DNA of 58,557 nucleotides from Actinomycetota bacterium (lineage in GTDB: Bacteria > Actinomycetota > Thermoleophilia > Gaiellales > Gaiellaceae). Where the stretch lies: the NCBI GenBank assembly GCA_003161615.1, contig PMOB01000007.1, positions 98,567-157,123 on the forward strand, read 5' to 3'. The position numbers and the translations under genes are program-made. The notes beneath the pieces are model-generated. The model worked only from the letters and a program-made list of their open reading frames with translations, was not told where the DNA came from and ran no database searches. Of the stretch, positions 33,499 to 43,151 are shown one piece after another (position 1 is the stretch's first letter; each line of letters begins with the position of its first letter).

Positions 33499-34704
33499 AT
33501 GGGAAAGGTAGTGGGTCTGCGTTTCGTCACGTTCGCGACGGCCGTTGCCGTTGCGGCTTTTATCGTTGCCGTAGCACCGGGATCTTCGGGTCGCGTCCCC
33601 GACTGGGCAGCGCCGCAGATCGCAACCGTCGTCTCGCACGGGCTCATGGGCGCCTCGAGCACCCACACGTTCCGGCCGAACGCCGTCCTGACGCGGCAGA
33701 CGCTCTCTGACCTCGCCTTCGAGCTCCAACAGCAGCTCGCGTCGCCGCCACCCCCGCCTCCTCCTCCCACGACGACCGGGGAGACGACGACGTCTGACGA
33801 CCCGGGGACGACGACGGTCGACACGACGACCGACACCACCACCACGACGACGACAACCACCACGACTCCGACGACGACCGCGACTCCACCGCCGGTCCAG
33901 AACGGCAGCAGCCCGGTGACCATGGCCGGACTCGACACGAAGCTCGTCAACTCGCTCGGCCTGCTCCACGCGGCGAAGGAGTTCAACCAGGGAGCGCGCG
34001 CCGCCGGCGCGGGAATCCCGACTCGCTTCGGCACCGAGGCCGTCGCGCGGCTGCTCGGCCTCCGGATCAACCACCCGACCTCCCAGGACTTCCTCGAGCT
34101 GCGCCCGCAGGACACGGCGACACGCGCCGAGACCGCCTACTCGGCCGCGCAGATCCTCGGCTTCGGCTGGCTCGACGACAGCTGGCAGATCGCCTGGGCA
34201 AAGTCGGCGGCCGATTCCTTCACGCTCCCGCAGCTGAACGTCTGGCAGCGGCGCATCCTCACGGTCGCCTTCTCGAAGATCGGCATGCCTTACATCTGGG
34301 GCGGGACGAGCGACGGGCCGGAGGCTCCGTTCGGCGTGCTGTCGCGCGGCGGCTACGACTGCTCGGGATTCGTCTGGCGCGTCTACAAGCTGCAGAGCTA
34401 CCCGGGAGAGGGACGCCTCGCCTCGACGATCGAGGGCCGGACGACGTACACGATGAGCGTCGAGGTACCGCCGTCGGAGCGGATCCCGTTCGCGAAGCTC
34501 CAGCCGGCCGACGTCATCTTCTTCGGCGCGCGCGGCCCGCGCTCGACCGGCGCGGAGATCGACCACACCGCGATCTACATCGGAAACGGCTGGTTCATCC
34601 AGTCCTCCGACGAGGGAGTCGCGCTGGCGCAGCTGTCCGGTTGGTACAAGCGGGAGTTCGCCTGGGGCCGCAGACCGCTCAAGGAAGCCGGTTTGGAGCC
34701 ATAA
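33499..34704 (+). CDS. Secreted NlpC/P60 peptidoglycan hydrolase with SLH-like domain
   Basis: A 401-residue exported protein. An N-terminal hydrophobic signal or anchor (RFVTFATAVAVAAFIVAVAP) is followed by an SLH-like domain (VPDWAAPQIATVVSHGLMG, then FRPNAVLTRQTLSDLAFEL), a Pro/Thr-rich linker of about 50 residues (polyproline, then runs of Thr), a second SLH-like segment ending TATRAETAYSAAQILG, and a C-terminal NlpC/P60 domain. Catalytic Cys is in GGYDCSGFVWRVY and catalytic His in EIDHTAIYIGNGWFI. It probably cleaves stem peptides in the wall. It has its own short upstream gap. Confidence 0.88.
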   Translation: MGKVVGLRFVTFATAVAVAAFIVAVAPGSSGRVPDWAAPQIATVVSHGLMGASSTHTFRPNAVLTRQTLSDLAFELQQQLASPPPPPPPPTTTGETTTSDDPGTTTVDTTTDTTTTTTTTTTTPTTTATPPPVQNGSSPVTMAGLDTKLVNSLGLLHAAKEFNQGARAAGAGIPTRFGTEAVARLLGLRINHPTSQDFLELRPQDTATRAETAYSAAQILGFGWLDDSWQIAWAKSAADSFTLPQLNVWQRRILTVAFSKIGMPYIWGGTSDGPEAPFGVLSRGGYDCSGFVWRVYKLQSYPGEGRLASTIEGRTTYTMSVEVPPSERIPFAKLQPADVIFFGARGPRSTGAEIDHTAIYIGNGWFIQSSDEGVALAQLSGWYKREFAWGRRPLKEAGLEP

Positions 34705-34816
34705 GCCCCGTTGACTCGCAAGTCACAGTTACCCCCTTCGGGTGATTCCTCCACTCGCCTGCGACAACAACAATTGGCCCTACCTGGCGTTCCAAAGCAA
34801 GCCCACTGGAGGAAAC

Positions 34817-34915
34817 ATGCTGGAGTTGAAGTCCCGCCTCATCGTTCTCGTGGTCGTCGCTGCGGCGATTGCAGTGACCCTCGGGAATTACGGCTGGATC
34901 AAGTTCGGTCACTAA
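34817..34915 (+). CDS. 32-residue single-helix membrane peptide
   Basis: ATG 34817 is preceded by GGAGGAAA (34808-34814), one of the best ribosome sites in the window. The peptide is MLELKSRL followed by a hydrophobic helix (IVLVVVAAAIAVTLG) and a short tail NYGWIKFGH. It fits a small membrane protein. It lies in a 250-bp gap between the wall hydrolase and the GGDEF/HD-GYP gene. The 112-bp leader has an ACCC/GGGT hairpin at about 34730; I cannot tie it to a known riboswitch. Confidence 0.55.
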   Translation: MLELKSRLIVLVVVAAAIAVTLGNYGWIKFGH

Positions 34916-34956
34916 TCGACCCGGCACGACCTTCGTAGGGGAGGGGGTGTCGGTCG

Positions 34957-36846
34957 ATGAGTGGTCGGCTCGCAGTTCCCGGCATCCGTATCCGGCCCGA
35001 CGGCGATAACGCCGTCAAGGGAGAAGCGGTGAAGGCGTCCGCTTTGATCCCTCGCAAGGTTCTTATGGTGGTGGCCCCCGTAATTGCGGCGGGGGTCTTC
35101 ACCGTCGCTTGGGGGGCGTACCGCTACGCCGCCGAGACGCACAGCGCCGGAGACATCGCGGCGATCGTCGGGCTCTTCGCGGCGATTGCGCTCGCCGAGC
35201 GCTTCCCGGTGCCCGTCATGGGGATGGGAGCCGGGGGCGTCACGCTCGGCTTCGTCTTCTCCCTCGCCTCGATCCTGCTGCTCGGCTGGCCGGCCGCGGT
35301 GATGATCGTCTCGGTCGCGCCGTCGCTGACACATCTGATCGGCCGGCGTCCGCTTGTGCGCGTGGCCTACAACGGCTCGATGTTCGCGCTCTCGGCGCTC
35401 GCCGCGGGCGTCGTCATCGACCACCTGCGCGGTGACTCGGTCGGGATCCTCGTTGCGCAGATCGTGGTCGGCGCCCTCGTCTACTACTGGATCGTCAACC
35501 TCATCCTGATCAGCAGCGTCCTGTCGGCGGACTCCGGGCGCCCGTTCTTCAAGCTCGTCTGGGAGAACGCGGTGCAGACGACGCCGCCATTCGCGCTCAT
35601 GGGGTCGGCCGCGCTGATCCTCGTCGTCCTCTGGCAGCGCGCCCCGGCACTCTCCGTGGCGCTCGTCGGCCCGCTGCTCGCGATCGCGCTCTACCAGCGC
35701 TCGACGTTCAAGGCGATGCAGGCCATGCGGCTCGCCCTCACCGACCCGCTCACCGGGCTCGGGAACCACCGGAGCTTCCACGAGCGCCTGCAACGGGAGC
35801 TCGACAACGCGGAGGAGAAGGGGACGTCGGTCGGGCTCTGCCTCGTCGACCTCGACAACCTCAAGACGATCAACGACAACCACGGCCACCCCGTGGGCGA
35901 CACCGTCCTCGGGTACATCGCATCGCGCCTGCGCCAGGGCGGCGAGGCCTTCCGGCTCGGCGGCGACGAGTTCGCGGTCATCCTCCCCGATCACGACGAG
36001 CGGGCAGCCACGGCGGTGGCGCGCTCGATCGTGGAGCGGATCGCGGCGCAGCAGATCGACGGCGTCGGCCCCGTGACGGTGAGCGCCGGCGTTGCAACCT
36101 TCCCCACACAGGGGGCCGGCCGGGACGAGCTGATCCGCCTCACCGACAGCGCGCTCTACTGGGCGAAGGAGGACGGCAAGAACCGCGTGCGGGCCTATGC
36201 CGCGGAGTCGATCCTCCGCGCGAACCTCGAGCAGCTCGCCGACAGCCCCGACCGCGCTGCGCGCTACCGCGCCGCGGAGAGCCTCGCGCAGGCCGTCGAC
36301 GCGCGCGACGTCTTCACGGGCCGGCACTCACAGCGCGTCGGCGACTACGCCGCCCAGATCGCGCGGCGCCTCGGCGCAGACGAGCCAACGGTCGAGCTGA
36401 CACGCCTCGCCGGCAGCCTCCACGACCTCGGCAAGCTCGCGATCCCCGAGGAACTGCTCCACAAGCCGACCGCGCTCAGCGACGGCGAGCGGCTCGTGCT
36501 CGAGCGGCATCCACAGATCGGCCATCGGATGCTCGAGAGCCTGGGAGTCGAGCCCGTCTCCGAGTGGGTTCTCCACCACCATGAGCGCTGGGACGGAGCC
36601 GGCTACCCGAACGGCCTCGCCGGCGAGGAGATCCCGCTCGGCGCGCGGATCATCTTCGTCGCCGACGCGTTCGACGCCATGACTTCGGAGCAGGATCCGA
36701 CGCGCGCGCACCGGGAGCCGCGGACGGCGGACGAGGCGCTCGCCGAGCTCGAGCGCTGCGCCGGGACGCAGTTCGATCCCGCTGTCGTGGAGGCGTTCGC
36801 CCAGGAGCTGCGCGCGGCGCCTGCGCCCGACGCCGTCCCTGCGTAG
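34957..36846 (+). CDS. Membrane GGDEF + HD-GYP protein (c-di-GMP turnover)
   Basis: A 629-residue signalling protein. The N-terminal 250 residues hold seven or more helices of a MASE-like sensor. A GGDEF domain follows (about 260-415) with intact LTDPLTGLGNHRSF and active-site LGGDEFAV, then an HD-GYP phosphodiesterase domain (about 445-610) with SLHDLGKLAIP and HHERWDGAGYPNGLAGEEIP. Both active sites look complete, so the protein could both make and degrade c-di-GMP. An alternative start lower down (near MVVAPVIAAGV) is possible. The stop is 15 bp before a small membrane gene. Confidence 0.92.
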   Translation: MSGRLAVPGIRIRPDGDNAVKGEAVKASALIPRKVLMVVAPVIAAGVFTVAWGAYRYAAETHSAGDIAAIVGLFAAIALAERFPVPVMGMGAGGVTLGFVFSLASILLLGWPAAVMIVSVAPSLTHLIGRRPLVRVAYNGSMFALSALAAGVVIDHLRGDSVGILVAQIVVGALVYYWIVNLILISSVLSADSGRPFFKLVWENAVQTTPPFALMGSAALILVVLWQRAPALSVALVGPLLAIALYQRSTFKAMQAMRLALTDPLTGLGNHRSFHERLQRELDNAEEKGTSVGLCLVDLDNLKTINDNHGHPVGDTVLGYIASRLRQGGEAFRLGGDEFAVILPDHDERAATAVARSIVERIAAQQIDGVGPVTVSAGVATFPTQGAGRDELIRLTDSALYWAKEDGKNRVRAYAAESILRANLEQLADSPDRAARYRAAESLAQAVDARDVFTGRHSQRVGDYAAQIARRLGADEPTVELTRLAGSLHDLGKLAIPEELLHKPTALSDGERLVLERHPQIGHRMLESLGVEPVSEWVLHHHERWDGAGYPNGLAGEEIPLGARIIFVADAFDAMTSEQDPTRAHREPRTADEALAELERCAGTQFDPAVVEAFAQELRAAPAPDAVPA

Positions 36847-36861
36847 CGCCATACTCGCTCC

Positions 36862-37017
36862 ATGACCATCCTCTGGTTCGTCATCTGGCTGATCGCCGAC
36901 CACACCGGCAAGCCCGAGCCGCTCACGTTCGATCCCGTCAACGTCTGGACGGCGACGCTGCTCGCCGCGATCGCGCTCGACCTCGGCAACAGGCACCGCC
37001 CGCACAAGCGGCACTAG
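36862..37017 (+). CDS. 51-residue membrane protein
   Basis: ATG 36862 opens a 51-codon frame with two hydrophobic stretches (MTILWFVIWLIADHTG and WTATLLAAIALDLG) and a basic His/Arg/Lys tail (NRHRPHKRH). It follows the c-di-GMP gene by 15 bp and ends 6 bp before the convergent carboxylase beta gene. GC3 bias is strong. No family is recognised. Its placement suggests it is expressed with the GGDEF/HD-GYP protein. Confidence 0.55.
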   Translation: MTILWFVIWLIADHTGKPEPLTFDPVNVWTATLLAAIALDLGNRHRPHKRH

Positions 37018-37023
37018 AGCTCT

Positions 37024-38577
<1,554 letters not shown>

Positions 38578-38597
38578 GGAGCCTAACGTTCGCACTC

Positions 38598-39830
38598 GTG
38601 AGGCATCGGCTCCCCCCTCCGTTGCGCCTGCGGAGCTTCGCGCTGCTGTGGACGTCGTCGCTCGCGAACGGGCTCGCGCAGCAGATGCTCGTCGTCGCGA
38701 TCGGTTGGCAGGTCTACCAGATCCACAAGAACCCGCTCGACATCGGCCTCGTCGGGCTCGCGGAGTTCCTGCCGCTTCCACTACTCGCGCTTCCCGCGGG
38801 CCAGCTTGCCGACCGGGCACCGCGACGGCTCGTCGTCGCGGCCGGACTCCTCCTGCAGGTCGGGATCTCCGCCGGTCTCGTGGTAATCACGCTGAGCGGT
38901 GCGCACGCGCTCTGGCCCTTCCTCGCGATCGGCGCAACAGCAGGCGGCGCGTCGGCACTCACGAATCCGGCGGGGCGCTCGCTCACGCCGGAGATCGTTC
39001 CCGCGGAACTCCTCCCCGGCGCGGTGGCACTGCGCAGCGTCGCCTCGCAGATCGGGGTTGTCGTCGGGCCGGCGATCGGCGGCCTCGTCTTCAAGTTCGA
39101 GCCGGTTGCCGTCTACCTAACCGCGGCCGCCCTCTTCACGCTCGCCGTGGTGACGATCCTCGGCGTCTCGTCGCAGGCCGCACGGGCGCCGGCGACCGCG
39201 CTCACCTGGAAGAGCCTGGTCGCCGGAGTCGACTTCATCGTTCGGACGAGGATGCTGCTCGGCGCGATCACACTTGACCTGGTCGCCGTCCTGCTCGGCG
39301 ACTCGATCGCTCTGGCTCCGGTCTTCGCGGCGACGATTCTCGACATTGGCCCGTTCGGCCTCGGCGTGTTGCGCGCGGCGCCTTCGGTCGGCGCGCTCCT
39401 CGCCGGCGTGTTGCTGTCCCGGCGCCCACTTCGCTTCCGAGCCGGTCCCACGCTTCTCGGAGTGGTCGCCGCGTTCGGAGCGATGATGATCGTGTTCGGG
39501 CTGTCGCGGTCGTTGCCGCTCTCGCTCGCCGCGCTTGCGGTGAGCGGCTTCGCGGACATGATCAGCATGAACATCCGCGCCACGACGGTGCTGCTCGTGA
39601 CCCCGCACGAGCTGCAGGGCCGCGTCAGCGCAGTCGAGTGGGTGTTCATCAGCGCTTCGAACGAGCTCGGCGCGTTCGAGGCGGGTGCCGTCGCATCGCT
39701 GATCGGGACGGTCGCGACCGTCGTGGGGGGCGGCGTCGCGATGATGGGCTTCGCGGCGTCGTGGCCGAAGCTCTTCCCGCCGCTCGCGCGCATGGGGCGC
39801 CTCGATGAGCTCGAGCCTGAAGCCGCGTAG
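38598..39830 (+). CDS. MFS transporter (EntS-like)
   Basis: A 410-residue major facilitator with 12 predicted helices, starting at GTG 38598. The N-terminus [20 protein letters not shown] and the loop motif [17 protein letters not shown] (MFS motif A) are typical. The later [18 protein letters not shown] and [20 protein letters not shown] place it near the EntS/MFS_3 exporters. The substrate is unknown. It is divergent from the carboxylase beta gene (20 bp apart) and ends 9 bp before a trans-sulfuration enzyme gene. Confidence 0.9.
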   Translation: MRHRLPPPLRLRSFALLWTSSLANGLAQQMLVVAIGWQVYQIHKNPLDIGLVGLAEFLPLPLLALPAGQLADRAPRRLVVAAGLLLQVGISAGLVVITLSGAHALWPFLAIGATAGGASALTNPAGRSLTPEIVPAELLPGAVALRSVASQIGVVVGPAIGGLVFKFEPVAVYLTAAALFTLAVVTILGVSSQAARAPATALTWKSLVAGVDFIVRTRMLLGAITLDLVAVLLGDSIALAPVFAATILDIGPFGLGVLRAAPSVGALLAGVLLSRRPLRFRAGPTLLGVVAAFGAMMIVFGLSRSLPLSLAALAVSGFADMISMNIRATTVLLVTPHELQGRVSAVEWVFISASNELGAFEAGAVASLIGTVATVVGGGVAMMGFAASWPKLFPPLARMGRLDELEPEAA

Positions 39831-39839
39831 GATCGCGGC

Positions 39840-40814
39840 ATGTCCGACCCTCTCGACCGCTCGACACATTGGCCGTACGAGAACGGAGAAGTGGGAGCGT
39901 TCTCGTACCAGCGGTTCGGCAGCCCGACCGTCGCCGCCGCGGAGGCCGCGCTCAGCGAGCTCGACGGCGGCACCGCGCTCCTCTTCCCTTCCGGCGCGGG
40001 CGCGACGACCGCGCTCGTCCTCTCCTTTCTCCAGCCGGGCGACACGATCGCGCTCGCAGAAGGCGGCTACTACGGGACGGGCCGCACGTTCGAGGCGCTC
40101 GCGCGCTGGGGGCTCCGCGTCGTCGAGTTCGACCAGACAGGCGCGCCTCCCGAGGACGCCGACCTCGTCTGGCTCGAGGCGCCGTCCAACCCCTTTCTGA
40201 CGATGCCCGACCTCGAGGCGGCTGCCGCCCATCCGGCGCGTGTCGTGGTCGACGCGACCGCCGCCACGCCGGTGCACCTGCGGCCGCTCGAGCACGGCGC
40301 CGACTTCGTCTTCCACAGCGCGACGAAGTACCTCGCGGGCCACAACGACGCGCTGCTCGGCGTCGTCGTCTGCAGGGAACCGGCGGCGGCGGCGGACCTG
40401 CTCGCGTTCCGCAGCCGCACCGGCATCGTCGCGGCGCCCGATCCCGCCTGGCTTCTCCTACGTGGCCTGAAGACGCTTGAGCTGCGCGTGCGGCGGCAGA
40501 CGCAGACGGCAGAGTTCCTTGCCGAGCGGCTGCGGGATCACTGGATCGTCCAGACCGTCCGCTACCCGGGGATCGGCGGGCTTCTCTCCTTCGACGTCAC
40601 CGACGCCGATGCAGCGCGGATCGTGGAGACGTCGACCCACGTGATCGTCAACGCGACCTCGCTCGGCGGCGTGACGAGCTCCATCGAGAGTCGGAGCCGC
40701 TGGGAGGGCGACCGCGTTCCGCCGGGCCTCGTTCGCCTCAGCGTCGGCCTCGAGGATCCCGAGGTTCTCTGGGCCGACCTCGAGCAAGCCCTCACTGCGA
40801 CTGCCTCGGGATAG
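39840..40814 (+). CDS. Cys/Met-metabolism PLP enzyme (cystathionine gamma-lyase/synthase-like), short N-terminus
   Basis: A 324-residue enzyme of the trans-sulfuration group. It shows YQRFGSPTVAAAEAALSELDG, SGAGATTALVLSFLQPGDTI, the EAPSNPFLTMPDL cofactor region, the PLP lysine in HSATKYLAGHNDALLG and the C-terminal LVRLSVGLEDPEVLWADLEQ. It is 50-60 residues shorter than usual because the N-terminal arm is reduced to about 15 residues (MSDPLDRSTHWPYENGEVGA). Which sulfur reaction it performs is not clear. Confidence 0.85.
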   Translation: MSDPLDRSTHWPYENGEVGAFSYQRFGSPTVAAAEAALSELDGGTALLFPSGAGATTALVLSFLQPGDTIALAEGGYYGTGRTFEALARWGLRVVEFDQTGAPPEDADLVWLEAPSNPFLTMPDLEAAAAHPARVVVDATAATPVHLRPLEHGADFVFHSATKYLAGHNDALLGVVVCREPAAAADLLAFRSRTGIVAAPDPAWLLLRGLKTLELRVRRQTQTAEFLAERLRDHWIVQTVRYPGIGGLLSFDVTDADAARIVETSTHVIVNATSLGGVTSSIESRSRWEGDRVPPGLVRLSVGLEDPEVLWADLEQALTATASG

Positions 40815-40815
40815 A

Positions 40816-40837
40816 CCCCTGCCCCAGTGGGCAGGGG
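40816..40837 (+). promoter_or_regulatory. 9-bp GC hairpin overlapping the ribosome site of the receiver gene
   Basis: CCCCTGCCC and GGGCAGGGG pair perfectly around CAGT. The 3' arm joins GGGGAAGAGG, the probable Shine-Dalgarno for ATG 40844. No T-run follows. It starts right after the stop at 40814. It may limit ribosome access to the receiver gene or act as an RNA stop between the two genes. Confidence 0.55.
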
Positions 40838-40843
40838 AAGAGG

Positions 40844-41257
40844 ATGGGGTCGCCGTTCCAGGTTCTCGTCGCAGAAGACGACGATTCGTTTCTCGCTGCA
40901 ATCGCGCTGCTGCTCGAGCGGGACGGTCGCTTCGCCGTGACCGGTCGCGCGCGGAACGGCGAGGAGGCTGTCGAGCTCGCCGAACGGCTCACGCCGGACG
41001 CCGTCGTAATGGACATCGAGATGCCTGTGCTCGACGGCGTCGAGGCGACGAAGCGCCTGCGGGCGAGCCGGCCAGAGCTGCCGATCGTCGCCGTGAGCGG
41101 CCACGACTACGAAGAGCGCGCCCTGGAGATCCGGCGCGCGGGAGCGAACGACTACGTCCGCAAGGCCCGCCTCGCCGAGGAGTTGCCGCGCGTGCTTGCG
41201 GCGCTGCTCTCGCGCAGCAGAGTGTCGAAATCGAGGACGTCTAGCGGCGGCCGCTGA
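40844..41257 (+). CDS. Stand-alone response-regulator receiver protein (CheY-like)
   Basis: A 137-residue protein consisting of one receiver domain. The acidic pocket is VLVAEDDDSF; the phosphorylated Asp is in DAVVMDIEMPVLDGVEA; the Thr/Ser switch lies in IVAVSGHDYEE and the Lys in DYVRKARLAEEL. There is no output domain; the short tail is Ser/Arg-rich (SRSRVSKSRTSSGG). No histidine kinase is adjacent. The last 17 bp overlap the convergent CoA-binding gene. Confidence 0.88.
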   Translation: MGSPFQVLVAEDDDSFLAAIALLLERDGRFAVTGRARNGEEAVELAERLTPDAVVMDIEMPVLDGVEATKRLRASRPELPIVAVSGHDYEERALEIRRAGANDYVRKARLAEELPRVLAALLSRSRVSKSRTSSGGR

Positions 41258-41702
41258 TCGCGCCCGTGTTGAAGCCCAGCCAGTGCATCTGACCGAGGTA
41301 GCGCGCGTGCTCGACCTTCATGCACCGGTCCATGACGACGTCGAGGTCGCCGTCCCGCGCGATTCGCGTCCCCTCGTCGCTGATCACACCGAACTGGAGC
41401 CAGAGCGCGCCTGCCTCGGCCGCGACCGCCTCGCGCGCGATCTCGGGGACGGCCGCCGGGTCACGGAAGACGTTGACGACGTCGATCGGAACAGGAACGT
41501 CAGCGAGGCTCGGGTATGACCGCTCACCGAGGATTCGCTCCTCACGCGGGTTGACCGGAATCACCTCGTAGCCGTGCCGCTTGAGGTAGTAACCGACGAA
41601 GTGGCTCGGCCGCAGCTCGTTGCCCGAGAGACCGACGACCGCGATCGTGCGCGCGTTAACGATCAGTCGCCGGATCGTCTCCGGGTCCTGGAAGTCACTC
41701 AC
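41241..41702 (-). CDS. CoA-binding domain protein (YccU family)
   Basis: A 153-residue protein with a Rossmann-like CoA-binding fold. It reads DPETIRRLIVNARTIAVVGLSGNELRPS at the N-terminus (in pieces), then GYEVIPVNPREERILGE and ALWLQFGVISDEG, and ends with DRCMKVEHARYLG. The start is GTG 41702, overlapping the metY stop (GTGA), so it is translated after metY. Biochemical role in this family is poorly known. Confidence 0.88.
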   Translation of the reverse strand: MSDFQDPETIRRLIVNARTIAVVGLSGNELRPSHFVGYYLKRHGYEVIPVNPREERILGERSYPSLADVPVPIDVVNVFRDPAAVPEIAREAVAAEAGALWLQFGVISDEGTRIARDGDLDVVMDRCMKVEHARYLGQMHWLGFNTGAISGRR

Positions 41703-43003
41703 GCAATGACCGTTACCGAGCTCGCGGCGCGCAGCGCCTGTTCGAGGTCCCACAGGAGGTCGTCGACGTTCTCGAGCCCGACCGAGAGTCGGACCGTCCC
41801 CGGTGCGACGCCGGAGGCATGAAGCTCATCGTCCGACAGTTGGTGGTGCGTCGTCGAGGCGGGATGGATGACGAGGCTCTTCGTGTCGCCGACGTTCGCG
41901 ATGTGGCTCCAGAGGGAGAGCGCCTCGATGAAGCGCCGGCCGCCTTCGCGACCGCTGTCGAGGTCGAACGAGAAGACCGAGCCGGCGCCTAGGGGCAGGT
42001 ATTTGTCCACCAGCGGCTTGTAGGGACTGTCGGGCAGGGCGGGATGGCGGACGGCCTCGACCCCCGGCTGTTCCCGCAGCCACTCGGCTACCGCGAGCGC
42101 GCTCGCGACATGTTTGTCCATCCGCACCGTCAAGGTCTCGAGCCCGAGCAAGAGCAAGAAGGCGTTGAACGGAGCAAGCGAGCTACCGAGATCGCGCAGC
42201 GTCTCGGCGCGCAGCTTCATCAGCAATCCGTAGACGCCGAACGTCTCGTGGAAGCGCAACCCGTGGTAGGCGGCCGACGGGTCGGCGACGGCCGGGAAAC
42301 GGCCGTTCGACCAGTCGAAGCGGCCGGAGTCGACGACCACGCCGGCGATCGTCGTGCCGTTCCCGGCAATGAACTTCGTCGCGGAGTGGACGACGATGTC
42401 GGCGCCCCAGTCGATCGGCCGGCAGAGGTATGGCGTTGCGAACGTGTTGTCGACGATCAACGGCGAACCGACCTCATGCGCGACCGCGGCCGCCGCCTCG
42501 AGGTCGAGCACGTTGCCGCCCGGGTTGGCAATCGTCTCCGCGAAGAGCGCTTTCGTCTCCTCGGTGACCGCGCTCCGCCAGCCGTCGGGATCGTCGATGT
42601 CGACCCAGTCGACCTCGATCTGCAGTTTGCGCGCCAGGTGGTTGAGCTGGGCGGTCGAGCCGCCGTAGAGCGCCTTCGCGACCGCGATCCGGTCACCCGG
42701 CTCGAGCAGCAGGAAGAAGACCGCCGCCTGGGCAGCGAGACCGCTGGCGAACGCGACGCCGCCGACGCCGTTCTCGAGGTTTGCGACCCGCTCCTCGAAC
42801 GCCGCGACCGTCGGATTCATGATCCGGCTGTAGATGTTGCCGTACTCCTGGAGATTGAAGTACGCCGACGCGGACTCGGTGTCCTCGAAGACGAAGCCGG
42901 CCGTCTGGTAGATCGGCGTCGTGCTCGCGCCCGTGTAGGGATCCGGGCGCTGGCCGGCGTGCACGGCGCGCGTCTCGAAGCCGAATTCGCGTTCCTCCGT
43001 CAT
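41699..43003 (-). CDS. metY: O-acetylhomoserine sulfhydrylase
   Basis: Makes homocysteine from O-acetylhomoserine and sulfide (methionine synthesis). The 434-residue length and motifs match MetY: RAVHAGQRPDPYTGASTTPI, YGNIYSRIMNPTVAAFEERVA, FASGLAAQAAVFFLLLEPGD, the PLP lysine in VVHSATKFIAGNGTTIAG, and VIHPASTTHHQLSDDEL. It lies just after the tRNA-Thr gene on the same strand. It forms a pair with the CoA-binding gene. Confidence 0.94.
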   Translation of the reverse strand: MTEEREFGFETRAVHAGQRPDPYTGASTTPIYQTAGFVFEDTESASAYFNLQEYGNIYSRIMNPTVAAFEERVANLENGVGGVAFASGLAAQAAVFFLLLEPGDRIAVAKALYGGSTAQLNHLARKLQIEVDWVDIDDPDGWRSAVTEETKALFAETIANPGGNVLDLEAAAAVAHEVGSPLIVDNTFATPYLCRPIDWGADIVVHSATKFIAGNGTTIAGVVVDSGRFDWSNGRFPAVADPSAAYHGLRFHETFGVYGLLMKLRAETLRDLGSSLAPFNAFLLLLGLETLTVRMDKHVASALAVAEWLREQPGVEAVRHPALPDSPYKPLVDKYLPLGAGSVFSFDLDSGREGGRRFIEALSLWSHIANVGDTKSLVIHPASTTHHQLSDDELHASGVAPGTVRLSVGLENVDDLLWDLEQALRAASSVTVIA

Positions 43004-43064
43004 TGCAGCATCGTAGTGAGCGCCTTCAAGCTGCGTCCCGAAGCCGGGGAGACAAAGAAGGAGA

Positions 43065-43137
43065 AGCCGGAGGTCGGACTCGAACCGACGGCCTACGCCT
43101 TACAAGGGCGTTGCTCTACCAGCTGAGCTACTCCGGC
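43065..43137 (-). tRNA. tRNA-Thr (anticodon TGT)
   Basis: The minus strand folds into a standard 73-nt cloverleaf. The acceptor pairs GCCGGAG/CTCCGGC, the D-arm is GCTC-AGCTGGTA-GAGC, the anticodon stem is ACGCC/GGCGT with loop CTTGTAA (anticodon TGT at positions 34-36), and the T-arm is GTCGG-TTCGAGT-CCGAC. The discriminator is T and CCA is not encoded. It starts 14 nt after the sigH stop, so it is probably cotranscribed with sigH. Confidence 0.95.
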
Positions 43138-43151
43138 CCGACGGCCGCAGC

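Noticed and set aside
33780-33890. ACC/ACG-rich tandem run as a CRISPR or satellite array.
   Set aside because: It is in frame and encodes the threonine-rich linker of the wall hydrolase; no spacers or regular repeat-spacer unit.
34705-34816. Leader before the 32-aa peptide as a c-di-GMP or c-di-AMP riboswitch.
   Set aside because: Neither the GNRA-receptor core of c-di-GMP-I nor the ydaO pattern could be recognised; only a short ACCC/GGGT stem is present.
43065-43137. tRNA-Thr as an integration site for a mobile element.
   Set aside because: No integrase or duplicated tRNA 3' end is seen nearby; metY follows directly.
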